From DAOTXN01 sp034435435 (GTDB taxonomy: Bacteria; Chloroflexota; Anaerolineae; S140-20): a DNA stretch of 64,000 bases. A program made the translations under genes and the position numbers. A model generated the notes under the pieces. That model saw only the letters and a list, made by a program, of their open reading frames with translations. It was not told the origin of the DNA and did not search any database. Location: NCBI GenBank assembly GCA_034435435.1, contig DAOTXN010000058.1:16059-80058 (forward strand). The letters are read 5' to 3'. Below, one piece after another: positions 32,332 through 41,869 of the stretch (positions are counted from its first letter, which is position 1; each line of letters starts with the position of its first letter).

Positions 32332-33600
32332 CTACGGCTCCGCCACGCGCACCGCAATGTAGGCCGGGCGATAGCTGCCGTCGGGGCGCAGCAGGCTGTA
32401 GGCCGACTCGGGGCGCTGCGCGCCCCAGATCACGGCGATGTTGAGGTTCCACAGGATCATCGGCCCGGTCCAGTCTACCGCCCGGCCCATACGGAACCCC
32501 TCCACGATGTATTTGGCCTGTTGGGTCTCGGTGGTGTAACGCTCAAACTCGCGCCCGCTCGTGTCCACGGAGCCCAAAGTGTCTACCGACGGCCAGCCGA
32601 ACTCGGTGGCCCATAGCGGTAACGCTTCCAGGCCGCCTTCGACCAGGATGGCCCGATAGTCTTCCAGCGTGTTGCGGAAGAAAAAACTGGGGTGGTTGTT
32701 GTGGCTGGGGGCCACGTGGGTCGGGTCGTCCCAACGCTCGGCGGGTGGATTGGCAAAGCCGTAGGGGTGGACGCCGACGCCATCCACCCACTGGCCCACG
32801 CCCGCCGCGACCATGCCGCGCAGGTACACTCGGTCGTCCACGGCCGTCTCGCCGTCGTTGATGCCGGTGACGGCCGGGCCGCCGCTGATGATTTTTGCGG
32901 CGGGGTCGGCGGCGCGGATGGCCTGCGCTCCTTCGCGGATCAACGCCACAAACAGCGCCGGATCCAGCGGTTCGCCGCGCCACTCGCGGCGCAGGTTCGG
33001 CTCGTTCCATAATTCATAAGCTGCCACGCGTCCCCGGTAACGCCCGGCCAACTGGCTCATAAAACGCCCAAACTCGGCCGGGTCGTGCGGCGGGCCGTAT
33101 TCCACCGTCTCGGTCCGCGTCCAAGCGGGCGCGTGGTTCACACCCAACATCAGCTTGAACCCATAACCGTTGACTTTATCCACGATGCGGTCCAGCTCGC
33201 GCCAATCGTACTCGCCCGGCGTGTACTCGACGTTGGTCCACTCGACCTGCTGCTTGACCCACTCGACACCGGTTCCACGCGCCCAGCCCAACGCCTGATC
33301 TACGTCCACGCCGAACAGGTGCACTTGCACCCCCCAGCCGGGCTTGAACACCACCGGCGGCAGGGGGGTGGGGGTGGGCGGAGAGGGAGCGGCCGTTGGA
33401 GGAGGCAACGGAGAGGCAGTGGTCGCCGTGGGGGATGGCGGCGCATCCTCTCCCACCGCAGGCAGAAAGATGGTGTGCTCTGAAGCTGTAGCCGTCGGTG
33501 GGGGCGTCGATAGGGGCGGCGGTGTTGGACGGGGGCCGCAAGCAGCGACGATGAGCGCGATCAGCGCCAAAAGTGACCTGGAGATGGATTTGTGGGACAA
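32332..33600 (-). CDS. Lipoprotein glycoside hydrolase of clan GH-A
   Basis: A 422-residue protein with a lipoprotein signal (lipobox VAAC near residue 21). A Pro/Thr-rich linker to about 85 contains IFLPAVGE. A TIM-barrel glycosidase follows. The acid/base Glu is in YELWNEPN near 200 and the nucleophile Glu in LWATEFGWPS near 317, the arrangement of clan GH-A families such as GH5 and GH39. The product would be attached to the outer face of the membrane and act on a polysaccharide or glycoside; the specific substrate is not visible. It starts 7 bp after the VapC stop but is probably functionally separate. Confidence 0.83.
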   Translation of the reverse strand: MSHKSISRSLLALIALIVAACGPRPTPPPLSTPPPTATASEHTIFLPAVGEDAPPSPTATTASPLPPPTAAPSPPTPTPLPPVVFKPGWGVQVHLFGVDVDQALGWARGTGVEWVKQQVEWTNVEYTPGEYDWRELDRIVDKVNGYGFKLMLGVNHAPAWTRTETVEYGPPHDPAEFGRFMSQLAGRYRGRVAAYELWNEPNLRREWRGEPLDPALFVALIREGAQAIRAADPAAKIISGGPAVTGINDGETAVDDRVYLRGMVAAGVGQWVDGVGVHPYGFANPPAERWDDPTHVAPSHNNHPSFFFRNTLEDYRAILVEGGLEALPLWATEFGWPSVDTLGSVDTSGREFERYTTETQQAKYIVEGFRMGRAVDWTGPMILWNLNIAVIWGAQRPESAYSLLRPDGSYRPAYIAVRVAEP

Positions 33601-33607
33601 GATGGGC

Positions 33608-33991
33608 CTACCAGACCGTCGGCGACAGATTCGATGCTATGATGGCCTCGTCTTGGGTGAGGATGCCGTCCACGATTTCGCGCTGCACCAGCGCCGTGCC
33701 CACGATGAGGCTATCGTGGATGTTCAGTTCCAGCGGGGCAGTGTTGATCACGCTCAAGTCAACTGGATAGACCGTACAGCGCGGGTCGAGGCTGAGGACG
33801 CGCAGCACATCATCCAGAGTCTGGCTAAAGCGACCCCGATAGGCCAGGTATTTGATCTCGGCCAGGACGATAGCAGGGATGATCAGGCGAACGTGCTGAT
33901 CGTCGAGAATCGTTTCTGCACGCCGGCCCAGTCGGGGGTCGTTGTCGAGGTACCAGATCAAAGCGTGAGTGTCTACGACGCAAGTTTTCAT
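33608..33991 (-). CDS. vapC: PIN-domain toxin VapC
   Basis: A 127-residue PIN-domain protein with the acidic residues in VVDTHALIWYL (start), AIVLAEIKYL, NIHDSLIVGTAL and DGILTQDEAI, which together form the metal-binding RNase site. VapC toxins cleave RNA, often initiator tRNA or rRNA. The start overlaps the antitoxin stop by four bases, the standard VapBC arrangement with antitoxin first. Confidence 0.88.
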   Translation of the reverse strand: MKTCVVDTHALIWYLDNDPRLGRRAETILDDQHVRLIIPAIVLAEIKYLAYRGRFSQTLDDVLRVLSLDPRCTVYPVDLSVINTAPLELNIHDSLIVGTALVQREIVDGILTQDEAIIASNLSPTVW

Positions 33992-34221
33992 AACACATCC
34001 TCAGGCGCCTGGTATTCGGCTGCTTTGATCTCCTCGTAACTGAGGTTGATGCCTCCCAAAATGCCTTTCAAGTCAGTAAATTTGGTTGGACGATTGTTGG
34101 TAATGGCTTCTTGACGCTGTGATAGCAACTCATCTACTCTGTGCTGCAGAGCCTGCACCGCCATCTGCACAATGCGCAGATCCTTCTGAATTTCATTCAG
34201 CGTGACTGTCTCGACATGCAT
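33988..34221 (-). CDS. vapB: VapB-type antitoxin
   Basis: A 77-residue protein with a helical N-terminal half (VTLNEIQKDLRIVQMAVQAL) and a C-terminal toxin-binding tail, DLKGILGGINLSYEEIKAAEYQ. The LKG-I-GG-(I/L) phrase is common in VapB partners of PIN toxins. No clear SpoVT/AbrB or MetJ signature is visible, so the DNA-binding fold is uncertain. A TATAAT reading on the minus strand lies about 40 bp upstream. Confidence 0.75.
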   Translation of the reverse strand: MHVETVTLNEIQKDLRIVQMAVQALQHRVDELLSQRQEAITNNRPTKFTDLKGILGGINLSYEEIKAAEYQAPEDVL

Positions 34222-34380
34222 GTGCTTTCTACTCCCTATCGTTCCGTCATTCTGCCGGTATTATATCACAACGGGCCAGGCGTGAAAACAGACTGGTTGG
34301 AGCTGCTCTGGGACAAGGAACCGCCGACTGATGCGTGTTCTTGCGCCAGCCGGCGGTCGAAGGGCTTGTCCGATGGTAGC

Positions 34381-37300
34381 CTAATCTCCTTGCGGCAGCG
34401 GACTCTTGATCTGTCGCTCTGGGAAGCGCCGCAGCACCGTGGCCTCGGCGGGCAACTGCACCTTGTCGCCGATATGCAGCTCTGGTTTTTGCTTTTCGGC
34501 CTGGGGTTTTTCGGGTAGTACAAAGATGCCCACCGGCGCGCCTTCCACGGCGTAGCGCCGGTCCACGATGGCCAACCCCAGCAGATAGCCTTCTGCGTCG
34601 ATGGAACAACTGGTGACGTGGCCGATGACCTGGCCGCGCTTGTTGACCACCGGGTCGCCGGTGTTGGGCCGGCGCACACCTTTCTGGGCCATGCGCCAGC
34701 GAATCAATTCGCGGGTGCGTTTCAAGTCGCGGGCCAGCAGCGCGTCGCGCCCGACAAAAAAGGGCTTGTGATATTTGACGTAACCGGGGAATCCCGCTTC
34801 TGCGGGACTGATGTCGAACGGTCCGGCCAGCTCGTGGCCGTACAGCGGCAGACCGGCCTCGGTGCGGGTGCTATCGCGGGCGGCCAATCCACACAGCTTG
34901 ATCCCGAACGGCTGGCCTTGTTCTAGCAGCAGGTTCCAAAACGCGATCTGGTGGTCGGGGTGCACGAACAGCTCGAATCCCATGTCCTCGCCGGTATAAC
35001 CGGTGCGGGCAGCAATGACGGGGATGCCTGACAACTCGATTTCGACCAGGGCCGTGCGGCGCACCCGCGCCAGCGTAGCCTGGACGGCGGGGTCGGCGGC
35101 GCAAGCTTGCAGAATAGCGAGCGAGGCCGGACCCTGCAGGGCCATGTCGCGCAACTGGCGCTCGCCTGAGGCCGGGTCTTTTAAATTGCGTAGCACAGCC
35201 GGAGCTTCTACCTGCACCCAGGGCCGTTCCCGGTCAATGACGACGCGGCGCGCGTTGACGGCGGTGAGCCAGTCCCAGTCCTTGTCCTCGTTAGAGGCAT
35301 TGACCACCAGCAGGAAGCGGTCAGCGCGCCGGCGGTACACGATCAGGTCGTCAATGGGCTTGCCGGCGGGGTCCAGCAGGTAGCTGTAGCAGGTCTCGCC
35401 GTCGTTCAGCCAATGCACATAGTTGGAAACGACCGTGTCCAGGAACGCGATGGCGTTCGGCCCGGAGACTTCAAAACACCCCATGTGGCTCACGTCGAAC
35501 AAGCCGGCGGCCTGGCGCACAGCGGCGTGCTCTTCGCCCACGCTGGTGTACCACACCGGCATCTCCCATCCGGCAAAGGGGACCAGCTTGGCGCCCAGAG
35601 CTTTGTGAGCCTCGTACAACGCAGTGCGCTTGAGCGGCGGGTCTTGCGGCTCGCTCCAGACCCATTCCGTTTTTGTAGCTGGCCTCGCGCCCACCTGGGG
35701 GGCAACCAGATGGTTTTGACCCACGAAATAGGGCTTGGTCAAATCAAAGCGCTCGGGATATTTTTCCAGCAAGGTCTGAGCGGACACACCCGGCTCGGCC
35801 ACCGGCCTCTCGACACCCTGCAGGGCCGCGCCGTCGGTAACTGCTGCCACGACCACCGGTCCCTGCACTTTACGAAAGATGTCCGCGTCGTCAAACAAGA
35901 TATACCCGTCGGCCAGCCCGCGCAGCCAGGCTTTGACCCGCTCGCTCGTTTTCTCATCCATGCCCATCACGTAGCGGTCGCGCCCGTGCTCGTCCGGGTG
36001 TAGCCGGGCGACGGCGACGTCGGCGATCAACCCGCCCTGGCGGTCGAGCAGAAAGGTGCGGACGGCCTGACCTGCTTCCAACGTCGCCAGGTTTCTCGTG
36101 CTGATTTCCTGCACGAACGCCCGCGCCCGCCAGCCGCTGATCTCCAGAAAGCGGGTATTGCTGTTCTGTCCCGCAATGAAAAAGTGCGGGTAGCCGCTCT
36201 TTTCCACCTCGAAATCAATGCCGGCCCGGTCGGCGATGGCGGCCACGTCGCGCTTGGCGCTTTCCAGCACCTCCAGGTCAATCTTGCCGCGCGGCAGCTC
36301 TCCGGCCAGTCCGTGGTAGGCAAAGGGCTTGATGTTCGTGACGACTTGACACACGACGTCCGCGATGGCTTGCATGTCCTGCGGACCGAGGCCGCGCTGC
36401 GTGACCCACGGCGTGCCAAAGCGCACCCCGCTGGCCAGCGCGGTCAGGGTGTCGCCGGGGAGGGTATTTTTGTTGACCACGATGCCCGCCAGGTCGAGCA
36501 GACGGGCGACCATCTCGCCGCGCAGCGGAAAGCCGGTGTCGCTTTTTACTGTGTTGACGTTTAGCAATACGATATGGGTATCTGTGCCGCCATAGGCTAC
36601 CTTGAGGCCGCGCGCCTTGAAGGCGTCGGAGAGGGCCAGGGCGTTTTCGACCGTGCGCCGTTGCAATTGCTTGAATTGCCCGGTCTGGGCCAGCTTGAAG
36701 GCCACGGCCAGCGCAGCGAACTTGTTGACGTGCGGCCCGCCCTGCGCGCCGGGGAACACGGCCATGTCGATCCGATTGGCATAGTCCTCGTGGGTGGTCA
36801 GGATGACCGCGCCGCGCGGCCCGCCCAAAGTCTTGTGAGTGGTGAACACGGTCACGTCGGCGATGCCCACCGGGTTGGGGTAGACGCCGCCGATGACCAG
36901 CCCGGCGGTGTGGGCGATGTCGGCCATGAGCAGCGCGCCCACGGCGTCGGCGATGGCGCGGAACTTGCGCCAATCGGGGGCCCACGTGTACGAAGTGTAA
37001 CCCGCGACGATGAGCTTGGGGCGGTGCTCCTGCGCCAGCGCCATGATCTGGTCATAGTCCAGCCGCTCGGTCTTGGGGTCTACGCCATACGAGACGACGT
37101 GGTAGCGCTTGCCCGAGATGTTGAACTCGCTGCCGTGGGTCAAGTGACCGCCCTGGAACAGGTCCAGGCCCATGAGCGTGTCGCCAGCTTGCATGAACGT
37201 GTCGTACACGGCCAGGTTGGCCGCCGAGCCGGAGAGGGCCTGGATGTTGGCATAAATGGCCTCGGCCGGGACGGCGGAAGTGGCAAAGCATTGGGCCGCC

Positions 37301-37638
37301 CGCCGGCCGGCCAGCGCCTCGACGATGTCCACGTACTCCACGCCCTTGTAAAAGCGCCGGTCGGCATAGCGCCGATAATAGACCAGTTGATGGGCGTCGT
37401 CCAGCAACAGCGCTTCCGGCTCGCGGGTGGCCCGCAGCGGTGGGTAGCCCTCGGCGTAGACATTTTGAAAGACCGAGCCAAGCGCCTGGCGCACGGCCAG
37501 CGGCGCGTAGCTTTCGGAGGGGATCATGATCAGCTTGCGGGCCTGGCGCTCGGCCTCGCGCTCGATGAGCTGGGCGACGTCGGGAGCCAATTCGGCGATG
37601 TCGCCCCGGAACAATAGGTCGTCACGTGCTTGAGTCAT
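34381..37638 (-). CDS. Serine hydroxymethyltransferase / aminomethyltransferase (GcvT) fusion
   Basis: A 1085-residue protein. Residues 1 to about 480 are a full SHMT with the PLP lysine in TVFTTHKTLGGPRGA near 268, the PLP contact DIAHTAGL near 240 and the GTDTHIVLLNV segment near 350. About 485-600 resemble a degenerate GcvT/YgfZ-like piece. About 672-1070 are a full GcvT with SHMGCFEV, YSYLLDPAGKPIDDLI, ARTGYTGEDMGFELF and a C-terminal barrel (VIGHVTSCS). SHMT interconverts serine and glycine with tetrahydrofolate. GcvT releases the methylene group from aminomethyl-lipoyl-H protein onto the same cofactor. One chain thus joins both glycine/one-carbon steps. The single continuous frame argues against an artefact. 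GcvP and GcvH are not in the window. Confidence 0.9.
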   Translation of the reverse strand: MTQARDDLLFRGDIAELAPDVAQLIEREAERQARKLIMIPSESYAPLAVRQALGSVFQNVYAEGYPPLRATREPEALLLDDAHQLVYYRRYADRRFYKGVEYVDIVEALAGRRAAQCFATSAVPAEAIYANIQALSGSAANLAVYDTFMQAGDTLMGLDLFQGGHLTHGSEFNISGKRYHVVSYGVDPKTERLDYDQIMALAQEHRPKLIVAGYTSYTWAPDWRKFRAIADAVGALLMADIAHTAGLVIGGVYPNPVGIADVTVFTTHKTLGGPRGAVILTTHEDYANRIDMAVFPGAQGGPHVNKFAALAVAFKLAQTGQFKQLQRRTVENALALSDAFKARGLKVAYGGTDTHIVLLNVNTVKSDTGFPLRGEMVARLLDLAGIVVNKNTLPGDTLTALASGVRFGTPWVTQRGLGPQDMQAIADVVCQVVTNIKPFAYHGLAGELPRGKIDLEVLESAKRDVAAIADRAGIDFEVEKSGYPHFFIAGQNSNTRFLEISGWRARAFVQEISTRNLATLEAGQAVRTFLLDRQGGLIADVAVARLHPDEHGRDRYVMGMDEKTSERVKAWLRGLADGYILFDDADIFRKVQGPVVVAAVTDGAALQGVERPVAEPGVSAQTLLEKYPERFDLTKPYFVGQNHLVAPQVGARPATKTEWVWSEPQDPPLKRTALYEAHKALGAKLVPFAGWEMPVWYTSVGEEHAAVRQAAGLFDVSHMGCFEVSGPNAIAFLDTVVSNYVHWLNDGETCYSYLLDPAGKPIDDLIVYRRRADRFLLVVNASNEDKDWDWLTAVNARRVVIDRERPWVQVEAPAVLRNLKDPASGERQLRDMALQGPASLAILQACAADPAVQATLARVRRTALVEIELSGIPVIAARTGYTGEDMGFELFVHPDHQIAFWNLLLEQGQPFGIKLCGLAARDSTRTEAGLPLYGHELAGPFDISPAEAGFPGYVKYHKPFFVGRDALLARDLKRTRELIRWRMAQKGVRRPNTGDPVVNKRGQVIGHVTSCSIDAEGYLLGLAIVDRRYAVEGAPVGIFVLPEKPQAEKQKPELHIGDKVQLPAEATVLRRFPERQIKSPLPQGD

Positions 37639-37653
37639 AGGGAGAAATTCCTT

Positions 37654-38898
37654 TCACGCTGGGGTTGTGGTAGCATCCGCCTTCTGGTTGGGAGTAGAAA
37701 ACGGTGTGAAACTTGCCTTGTCTGAGGCCAACCAGGCCAGAACAAGATAACCTAAAGAAAGCAGCGGCGCAAGACCACTGATGATTTCTAGCTTGCGTTG
37801 TAGGGCGATCAACAAGAACACCCAGCTTGCCACCACGCCGATGAGCCACCACCCCGCCCACCAGAGTCCACGGGAACTCCGGCCCGAAGTGAGGCCCCAG
37901 CGCAGGGCAACGATGTTGGGAAAGAGCAGGATGACCTGCTCGTAGGTCCAGGCATAAGGGGTCAAAAAGGTGGCCGCGATGACAGACAGGCCGAGGCTAA
38001 ACAGCCAGTCGCGCCCACGGTCTCGCCAGATCAGGGTGAGCAAGATCAGGTAGAACAATAAGCCGGTTACGATGGCGCTGGCGGGCCACACATCGGCCCC
38101 CAGCGACACGTAGGTTAACCCCCACACGGTGGGCATGCCACGGGTGGAGCGGGTTTTTTCGGCATTCTTGAAATAGTCAAACAGCCAGCCCGGCTGGGGG
38201 ATCAAGGAGATGAGCAAAAGAAACAGGCCGCCGGCGATGAGGCCCGCCAGGGCGCGCCAGTCTCGCCGTACCAAAAAACACCATCCTATGGTGAGCAAGA
38301 GAAACAGGGCCAGATTGGGCTTGAGCACCTGAAAGGCCAGCACAAAGCCGGAGGCGAAAGGGTGGCCGCGCCGGTACAAAAGATATGCCGCGATCAGCAA
38401 AGCCAGGAGTACCGGAACCAATTGCCCGTTGGAAATGGCGGGAAAGACCGGGCGGAACAGAATCGTCCCCAGTAACAAAATCCACGGCGTGCGGTCTTGC
38501 CATCCCAATACTCGGGCCAGGGTCACGATGCCCACAATGAGGGCAAACTCGCTGATGGTCATCCATACAGCCCCGGCGGCCTGAGTGCTGAGGTAAGAAA
38601 ATGGGACAAAGAACACAAAAGTCCACATGGGGAAAGGAGCGACCGTGTCTGTCAGCATTTGCGAGCCGTGAGCGGCGCGCAGCGAACGCCAAACCGTAAC
38701 GTCGTAGGGATTTACGCCCAGCGCGATGGTCTTACCCCCCGTCCACAGGCTCATAAAGTCCTGGCTGGCCATGCCATCGTACTGGCTGGCCAGGGTGGAA
38801 TAGTTGACCCAGGCCACCAGGCCGAAGCACAGGCCGAAAAAGAGAACAGCCATGATGCGTCCCAGAAGAGTTGTTGCATCAAACAGGTTTGCGCGCAT
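37654..38898 (-). CDS. GT87-family (DUF2029) membrane glycosyltransferase
   Basis: A 414-residue integral membrane protein with about ten helices. The first loop carries the aspartate-containing motif DFMSLWTGGKTIALGVNPYD, and LKPNLALFLLL follows later; both are hallmarks of GT87 enzymes, which transfer a sugar from a polyprenyl-phosphate donor. The DPM-type synthase encoded two genes upstream could provide that donor. It overlaps the methyltransferase stop by 20 bases. The product is probably a surface or lipid-linked glycan, by inference. Confidence 0.82.
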   Translation of the reverse strand: MRANLFDATTLLGRIMAVLFFGLCFGLVAWVNYSTLASQYDGMASQDFMSLWTGGKTIALGVNPYDVTVWRSLRAAHGSQMLTDTVAPFPMWTFVFFVPFSYLSTQAAGAVWMTISEFALIVGIVTLARVLGWQDRTPWILLLGTILFRPVFPAISNGQLVPVLLALLIAAYLLYRRGHPFASGFVLAFQVLKPNLALFLLLTIGWCFLVRRDWRALAGLIAGGLFLLLISLIPQPGWLFDYFKNAEKTRSTRGMPTVWGLTYVSLGADVWPASAIVTGLLFYLILLTLIWRDRGRDWLFSLGLSVIAATFLTPYAWTYEQVILLFPNIVALRWGLTSGRSSRGLWWAGWWLIGVVASWVFLLIALQRKLEIISGLAPLLSLGYLVLAWLASDKASFTPFSTPNQKADATTTPA

Positions 38899-39787
38899 AA
38901 ATGGTCACCAGATCGCCCAGGTTAATAGGGATAGCGCGATGACTCAGGCGCAAGCGGTCAAACAGCCAACCCAGACCGTTCCCCAACGGCCGGTTATAAG
39001 CCGCGATACGCGTCGCCAGATAACCCAGGCGCAGATAACGGCCCTGAGGTTGCACGGACAAAATCTGAAAACCGGCCTGCTCTAGCAACATCGCCAGCGT
39101 GCGCCGTGTAAAGTAATAGACGTGCATCTCCATGAGCCAGGGCCAGCGCCGCCCCATCAAGCGGGCAAACAGGCTGTTCAGGTCCATAGTGTGGATGACC
39201 AACAGCCCGCCCGGCTTGAGGAGCCGAGAGGCTGCTCGCACTTCGGCAGACGGCTGCTCCACGTGTTCGATCACGTCCCACATGGTTACGACGTCAAAAG
39301 AGGCAGTGTCAAAACCGTCCGTCGCCAACGTACCTTCGACCACTTGCAGACCGGCCTGGCGCGCATAAGCCGCCGCCCAATGCGATGGTTCCACCCCCCA
39401 GGCGTCCCAACCGTGGCGGGCCGCGATCTCCACAAACACACCTACGTGACACCCCACGTCGAGAAGTCGCTTTCCATCGCCAGGGGGCATAATATCTTCC
39501 AGAGGACGCAGGTGACGTTCAAAGGTCAGCACGCGCCCCTCGCGCTCTTCCACGTAGAGAGGGTCCTCGACGGTCTCGTATTTGGTCAGCGTCTCGCCGC
39601 TGTTGTAGCGTGGGTTGGCATAGACCAGCCCACATTTGAGACACTCGACGATGGTATGGTGCTTGCCGTAACCGCTGCTGGTGCATTGGAAGGCACTCAA
39701 GTCGCCCGCTGCGCCGTCTGGCAGCGTGCTGGGGAAACGAACTCTAAAATCGTCCGAACCGCACAGGTCACAAACTACGTGCTCCAT
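38879..39787 (-). CDS. Class I SAM-dependent methyltransferase with N-terminal zinc knuckle
   Basis: The start at 39787 shares its A with the stop of the gene upstream (TGATG). The 302-residue product begins with a CDLCG knuckle that pairs with a later ECLKCGLVYANP, the N-terminal zinc module seen in many C-methyltransferase-like glycan genes. The methyltransferase core has motif I LLDVGCHVGVF, then GVEPS, then DVVTMWDVIEHVEQP and LLKPGGLLVIHT. The C-terminus with MEMHVYYFTRRTLAMLLEQAGF is typical. It is probably involved in polysaccharide or lipid glycan modification together with its neighbours. The substrate is unknown. Confidence 0.85.
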   Translation of the reverse strand: MEHVVCDLCGSDDFRVRFPSTLPDGAAGDLSAFQCTSSGYGKHHTIVECLKCGLVYANPRYNSGETLTKYETVEDPLYVEEREGRVLTFERHLRPLEDIMPPGDGKRLLDVGCHVGVFVEIAARHGWDAWGVEPSHWAAAYARQAGLQVVEGTLATDGFDTASFDVVTMWDVIEHVEQPSAEVRAASRLLKPGGLLVIHTMDLNSLFARLMGRRWPWLMEMHVYYFTRRTLAMLLEQAGFQILSVQPQGRYLRLGYLATRIAAYNRPLGNGLGWLFDRLRLSHRAIPINLGDLVTIYARKPV

Positions 39788-40548
39788 CAAGGGGACCTCG
39801 GTTCGTGGGTGGGTTTGTTTGTTGGTTGGTCGGACTTGATGCGGCGCAGGCGCCACGTTGCTAAACGAAAGACCGTGTAGAGCGCGGCAAAAACCTCGCG
39901 GCGTGAAATTTTAGTCGTGCCGCGTCGCCGGTCCTCATAAACGATGGGCACCTCGCCCACGCGCCACCCTAATCTCTTGGTGCGATAGATCATTTCGATG
40001 AGGAACGAATAGCCGTTGGAAAAAACAGTATCCAGGTCGATAGACTCGAGCACCTGGGGGTGGTAGCAGCGAAAGCCGGCCGTGCAGTCGCGGGCGGGCA
40101 GGCCCAGCATAAGCTTGGCAAACAGATTCGCGCCCAGGCTGAGGACGCGCCGCTTCCACGTGCAGTAGCGCGTGCCGCCGCCGCGCACGTAGCGCGAGCC
40201 AATGACGAGATGTTTCTCCTCTGACTTGACGAGCATTGCGGGGATGTACTGAGGATGGTGCGAAAAATCGGCGTCCATCGTGAGAACCCGTTCGTTTTCC
40301 TGGTTCAGAGCCAGTTTGAATCCGGCGATGTGGGCGGTACCCAGCCCCAGCTTGGCCGGGCGGTGGATGGGAAATACGCGCCCCGGATGTTCGCCAGCCA
40401 GCGCATCGACCAGGTCGCCGGTGCCGTCGGGCGAGTTGTCGTCTACAACAATGATGTTCAGCGGTGGGTCCAGGGCCAGGATTTCCGTGACCAGTTGTTC
40501 AATGTTGTCGGCTTCGTTGTAGGTGGGGATGATGACGGTCGCCTTCAC
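39787..40548 (-). CDS. Polyprenol monophosphomannose synthase-like glycosyltransferase (GT2)
   Basis: A 253-residue protein opening VIIPTYNEADNIEQLV, with VDDNSPDGTGDL and the metal-binding DADFSHHPQYIP. GSRYVRGGG and TAGFRCY follow, all matching dolichyl/polyprenol-phosphate mannosyltransferases (DPM1 type). The enzyme would move a hexose from a nucleotide donor to polyprenyl phosphate on the cytoplasmic face. Its C-terminal tail (QPTNKPTHEP) is encoded by a GGTTGGTTTGTTTG-type short repeat that looks like an insertion at the gene end. It is the first gene of the glycan set, behind a good promoter. Confidence 0.87.
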   Translation of the reverse strand: MKATVIIPTYNEADNIEQLVTEILALDPPLNIIVVDDNSPDGTGDLVDALAGEHPGRVFPIHRPAKLGLGTAHIAGFKLALNQENERVLTMDADFSHHPQYIPAMLVKSEEKHLVIGSRYVRGGGTRYCTWKRRVLSLGANLFAKLMLGLPARDCTAGFRCYHPQVLESIDLDTVFSNGYSFLIEMIYRTKRLGWRVGEVPIVYEDRRRGTTKISRREVFAALYTVFRLATWRLRRIKSDQPTNKPTHEPRSP

Positions 40549-40586
40549 GATGACAGTAGGTCTCCTTTTTCAGCTTAGGCGGGGCT

Positions 40587-40615
40587 ATTGTAATGGGATT
40601 CGGGAGATTCGTCAA
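40587..40615 (-). promoter_or_regulatory. Promoter of the glycan gene set
   Basis: On the minus strand TTGACG (40615-40610) and TACAAT (40592-40587) are 17 bp apart, 39 bp before the first start codon. Confidence 0.7.
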
Positions 40616-41856
40616 TTGTGAGAGGGTTGGGATATTTTGCGTTCCAGCCGCGCCCGGCGGTGTTCCAATTCGGCCTGGGCGTCGGTCTTGAGTAGACCCT
40701 TGGGCCAGCCGGCCACGACGTGCAGCGCCTGCTTGGTCCATGCCAGCGCCTTTTCCAGGTCTACTGTGTGCCACTCGTAAAACTTGGCCAGCTCGACGTG
40801 AGCTTGGACGCTGCTCTCGTCTTGCATGGCCCACTGCGTCCACAAGGGCGCGGCCTCGGCGCGACGCTCCTGGCGCTTGAGCAAAGCGGCCAGATGTCCT
40901 AGGGCGACGTTTTGCTCGTCCAGCGGCAGCCAGCCGTCGAGGGCAGCGCGATAGACGGGTTCGGCGCGGTCAGGCAGGTCCAGCGCATCCAGCCAACGCG
41001 CCAATGCGACCTTTTCACGCGCGTCCACATCGGCGGCCAGCGGGGCGGCGAACAGGCGGCACAGTCGCTCGGCCAGTGTGACCAGCGACAGGATGTCTAT
41101 GGCGTTGTGGTAGAGCACCTGGCGCATCTCGCCATTGTCGCCGCCGCGCAGATATTGGCGGTACAGGTCGGGGATGAGCCAGCTCAAAACGTCGTCTTGG
41201 GCGCGTTGCACGCCCAGCACGTGCCGCTCCAATGCTTTGAGGGCGCAGGAGTCAAAACGCCCGCGCCACACGCGGCGGGCCGGTGGAAGCAGGTCGAGGT
41301 GAGGAAATTTGAGCAAGGGCGGGTGCAGCCGGGCCAGGACGAAGCGATTTTGCAGGATAGGCGCGTCGAAACCATAGCCGTTAAAGCTGACCAGCCCCTC
41401 AAAACCCGCGCTCCACTCGGCTATGTGGTGCAGCGCCGCAGGTTCCTCGACTGGGTCGCGCAGAAAATACTGACGCAACACAAAGGCATCGGTCTCAAAG
41501 TAGCCCAAACCGATGAGAAAGGCCAGCACGCCCGCGCCTGCGCCCAGCCCAGTGGTCTCGGTGTCGAAAAAGAGCGCTCGGCTCAAATCGAGTTGCTCCG
41601 GGCGGGGTTCGACGGCTATTCGTGCGGCGGCGGCCTGATCGTGAGCCAATAGAGCAGACAGCGGGGCCTGGCCGTGCAAGTGGTCGAGGGGGTAACGTTC
41701 TTGGACGTAGAAACAAACGCCGGCGGGCGTCTCGACCTGGCGTCCGGGGGGCAAGGCGGCATTCGGGGGCGTGGGCGTGGGCGGCGGCGGGGCGCTCAGC
41801 TCGCGCGCTCCTTTTGTGACGCCCAGGCGACGGAGTTTGTGGGTCAGGTCCGACAT
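40612..41856 (-). CDS. RNase H-like 3'-5' exonuclease (YprB-like, DEDDy)
   Basis: The start at 41856 (MSDLTHKL) comes 14 bases after the upstream stop; the frame extends to 41940 but overlaps that gene. The 414-residue product has the DEDD-type motifs FFDTETTGL near residue 95, SFNGYGFDAPIL near 160 and YHNAIDILSL near 250, with the Tyr preceding the last acid by several positions as in the DEDDy group. The C-terminal 130 residues are helical repeats (TPR-like: EPVYRAALDGWL, AAPLWTQWA). YprB-type RNase_H_2 proteins are presumed nucleases, often linked to DNA helicases, with no defined substrate. Confidence 0.82.
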   Translation of the reverse strand: MSDLTHKLRRLGVTKGARELSAPPPPTPTPPNAALPPGRQVETPAGVCFYVQERYPLDHLHGQAPLSALLAHDQAAAARIAVEPRPEQLDLSRALFFDTETTGLGAGAGVLAFLIGLGYFETDAFVLRQYFLRDPVEEPAALHHIAEWSAGFEGLVSFNGYGFDAPILQNRFVLARLHPPLLKFPHLDLLPPARRVWRGRFDSCALKALERHVLGVQRAQDDVLSWLIPDLYRQYLRGGDNGEMRQVLYHNAIDILSLVTLAERLCRLFAAPLAADVDAREKVALARWLDALDLPDRAEPVYRAALDGWLPLDEQNVALGHLAALLKRQERRAEAAPLWTQWAMQDESSVQAHVELAKFYEWHTVDLEKALAWTKQALHVVAGWPKGLLKTDAQAELEHRRARLERKISQPSHN

Positions 41857-41869
41857 AATACGAGCTGAC

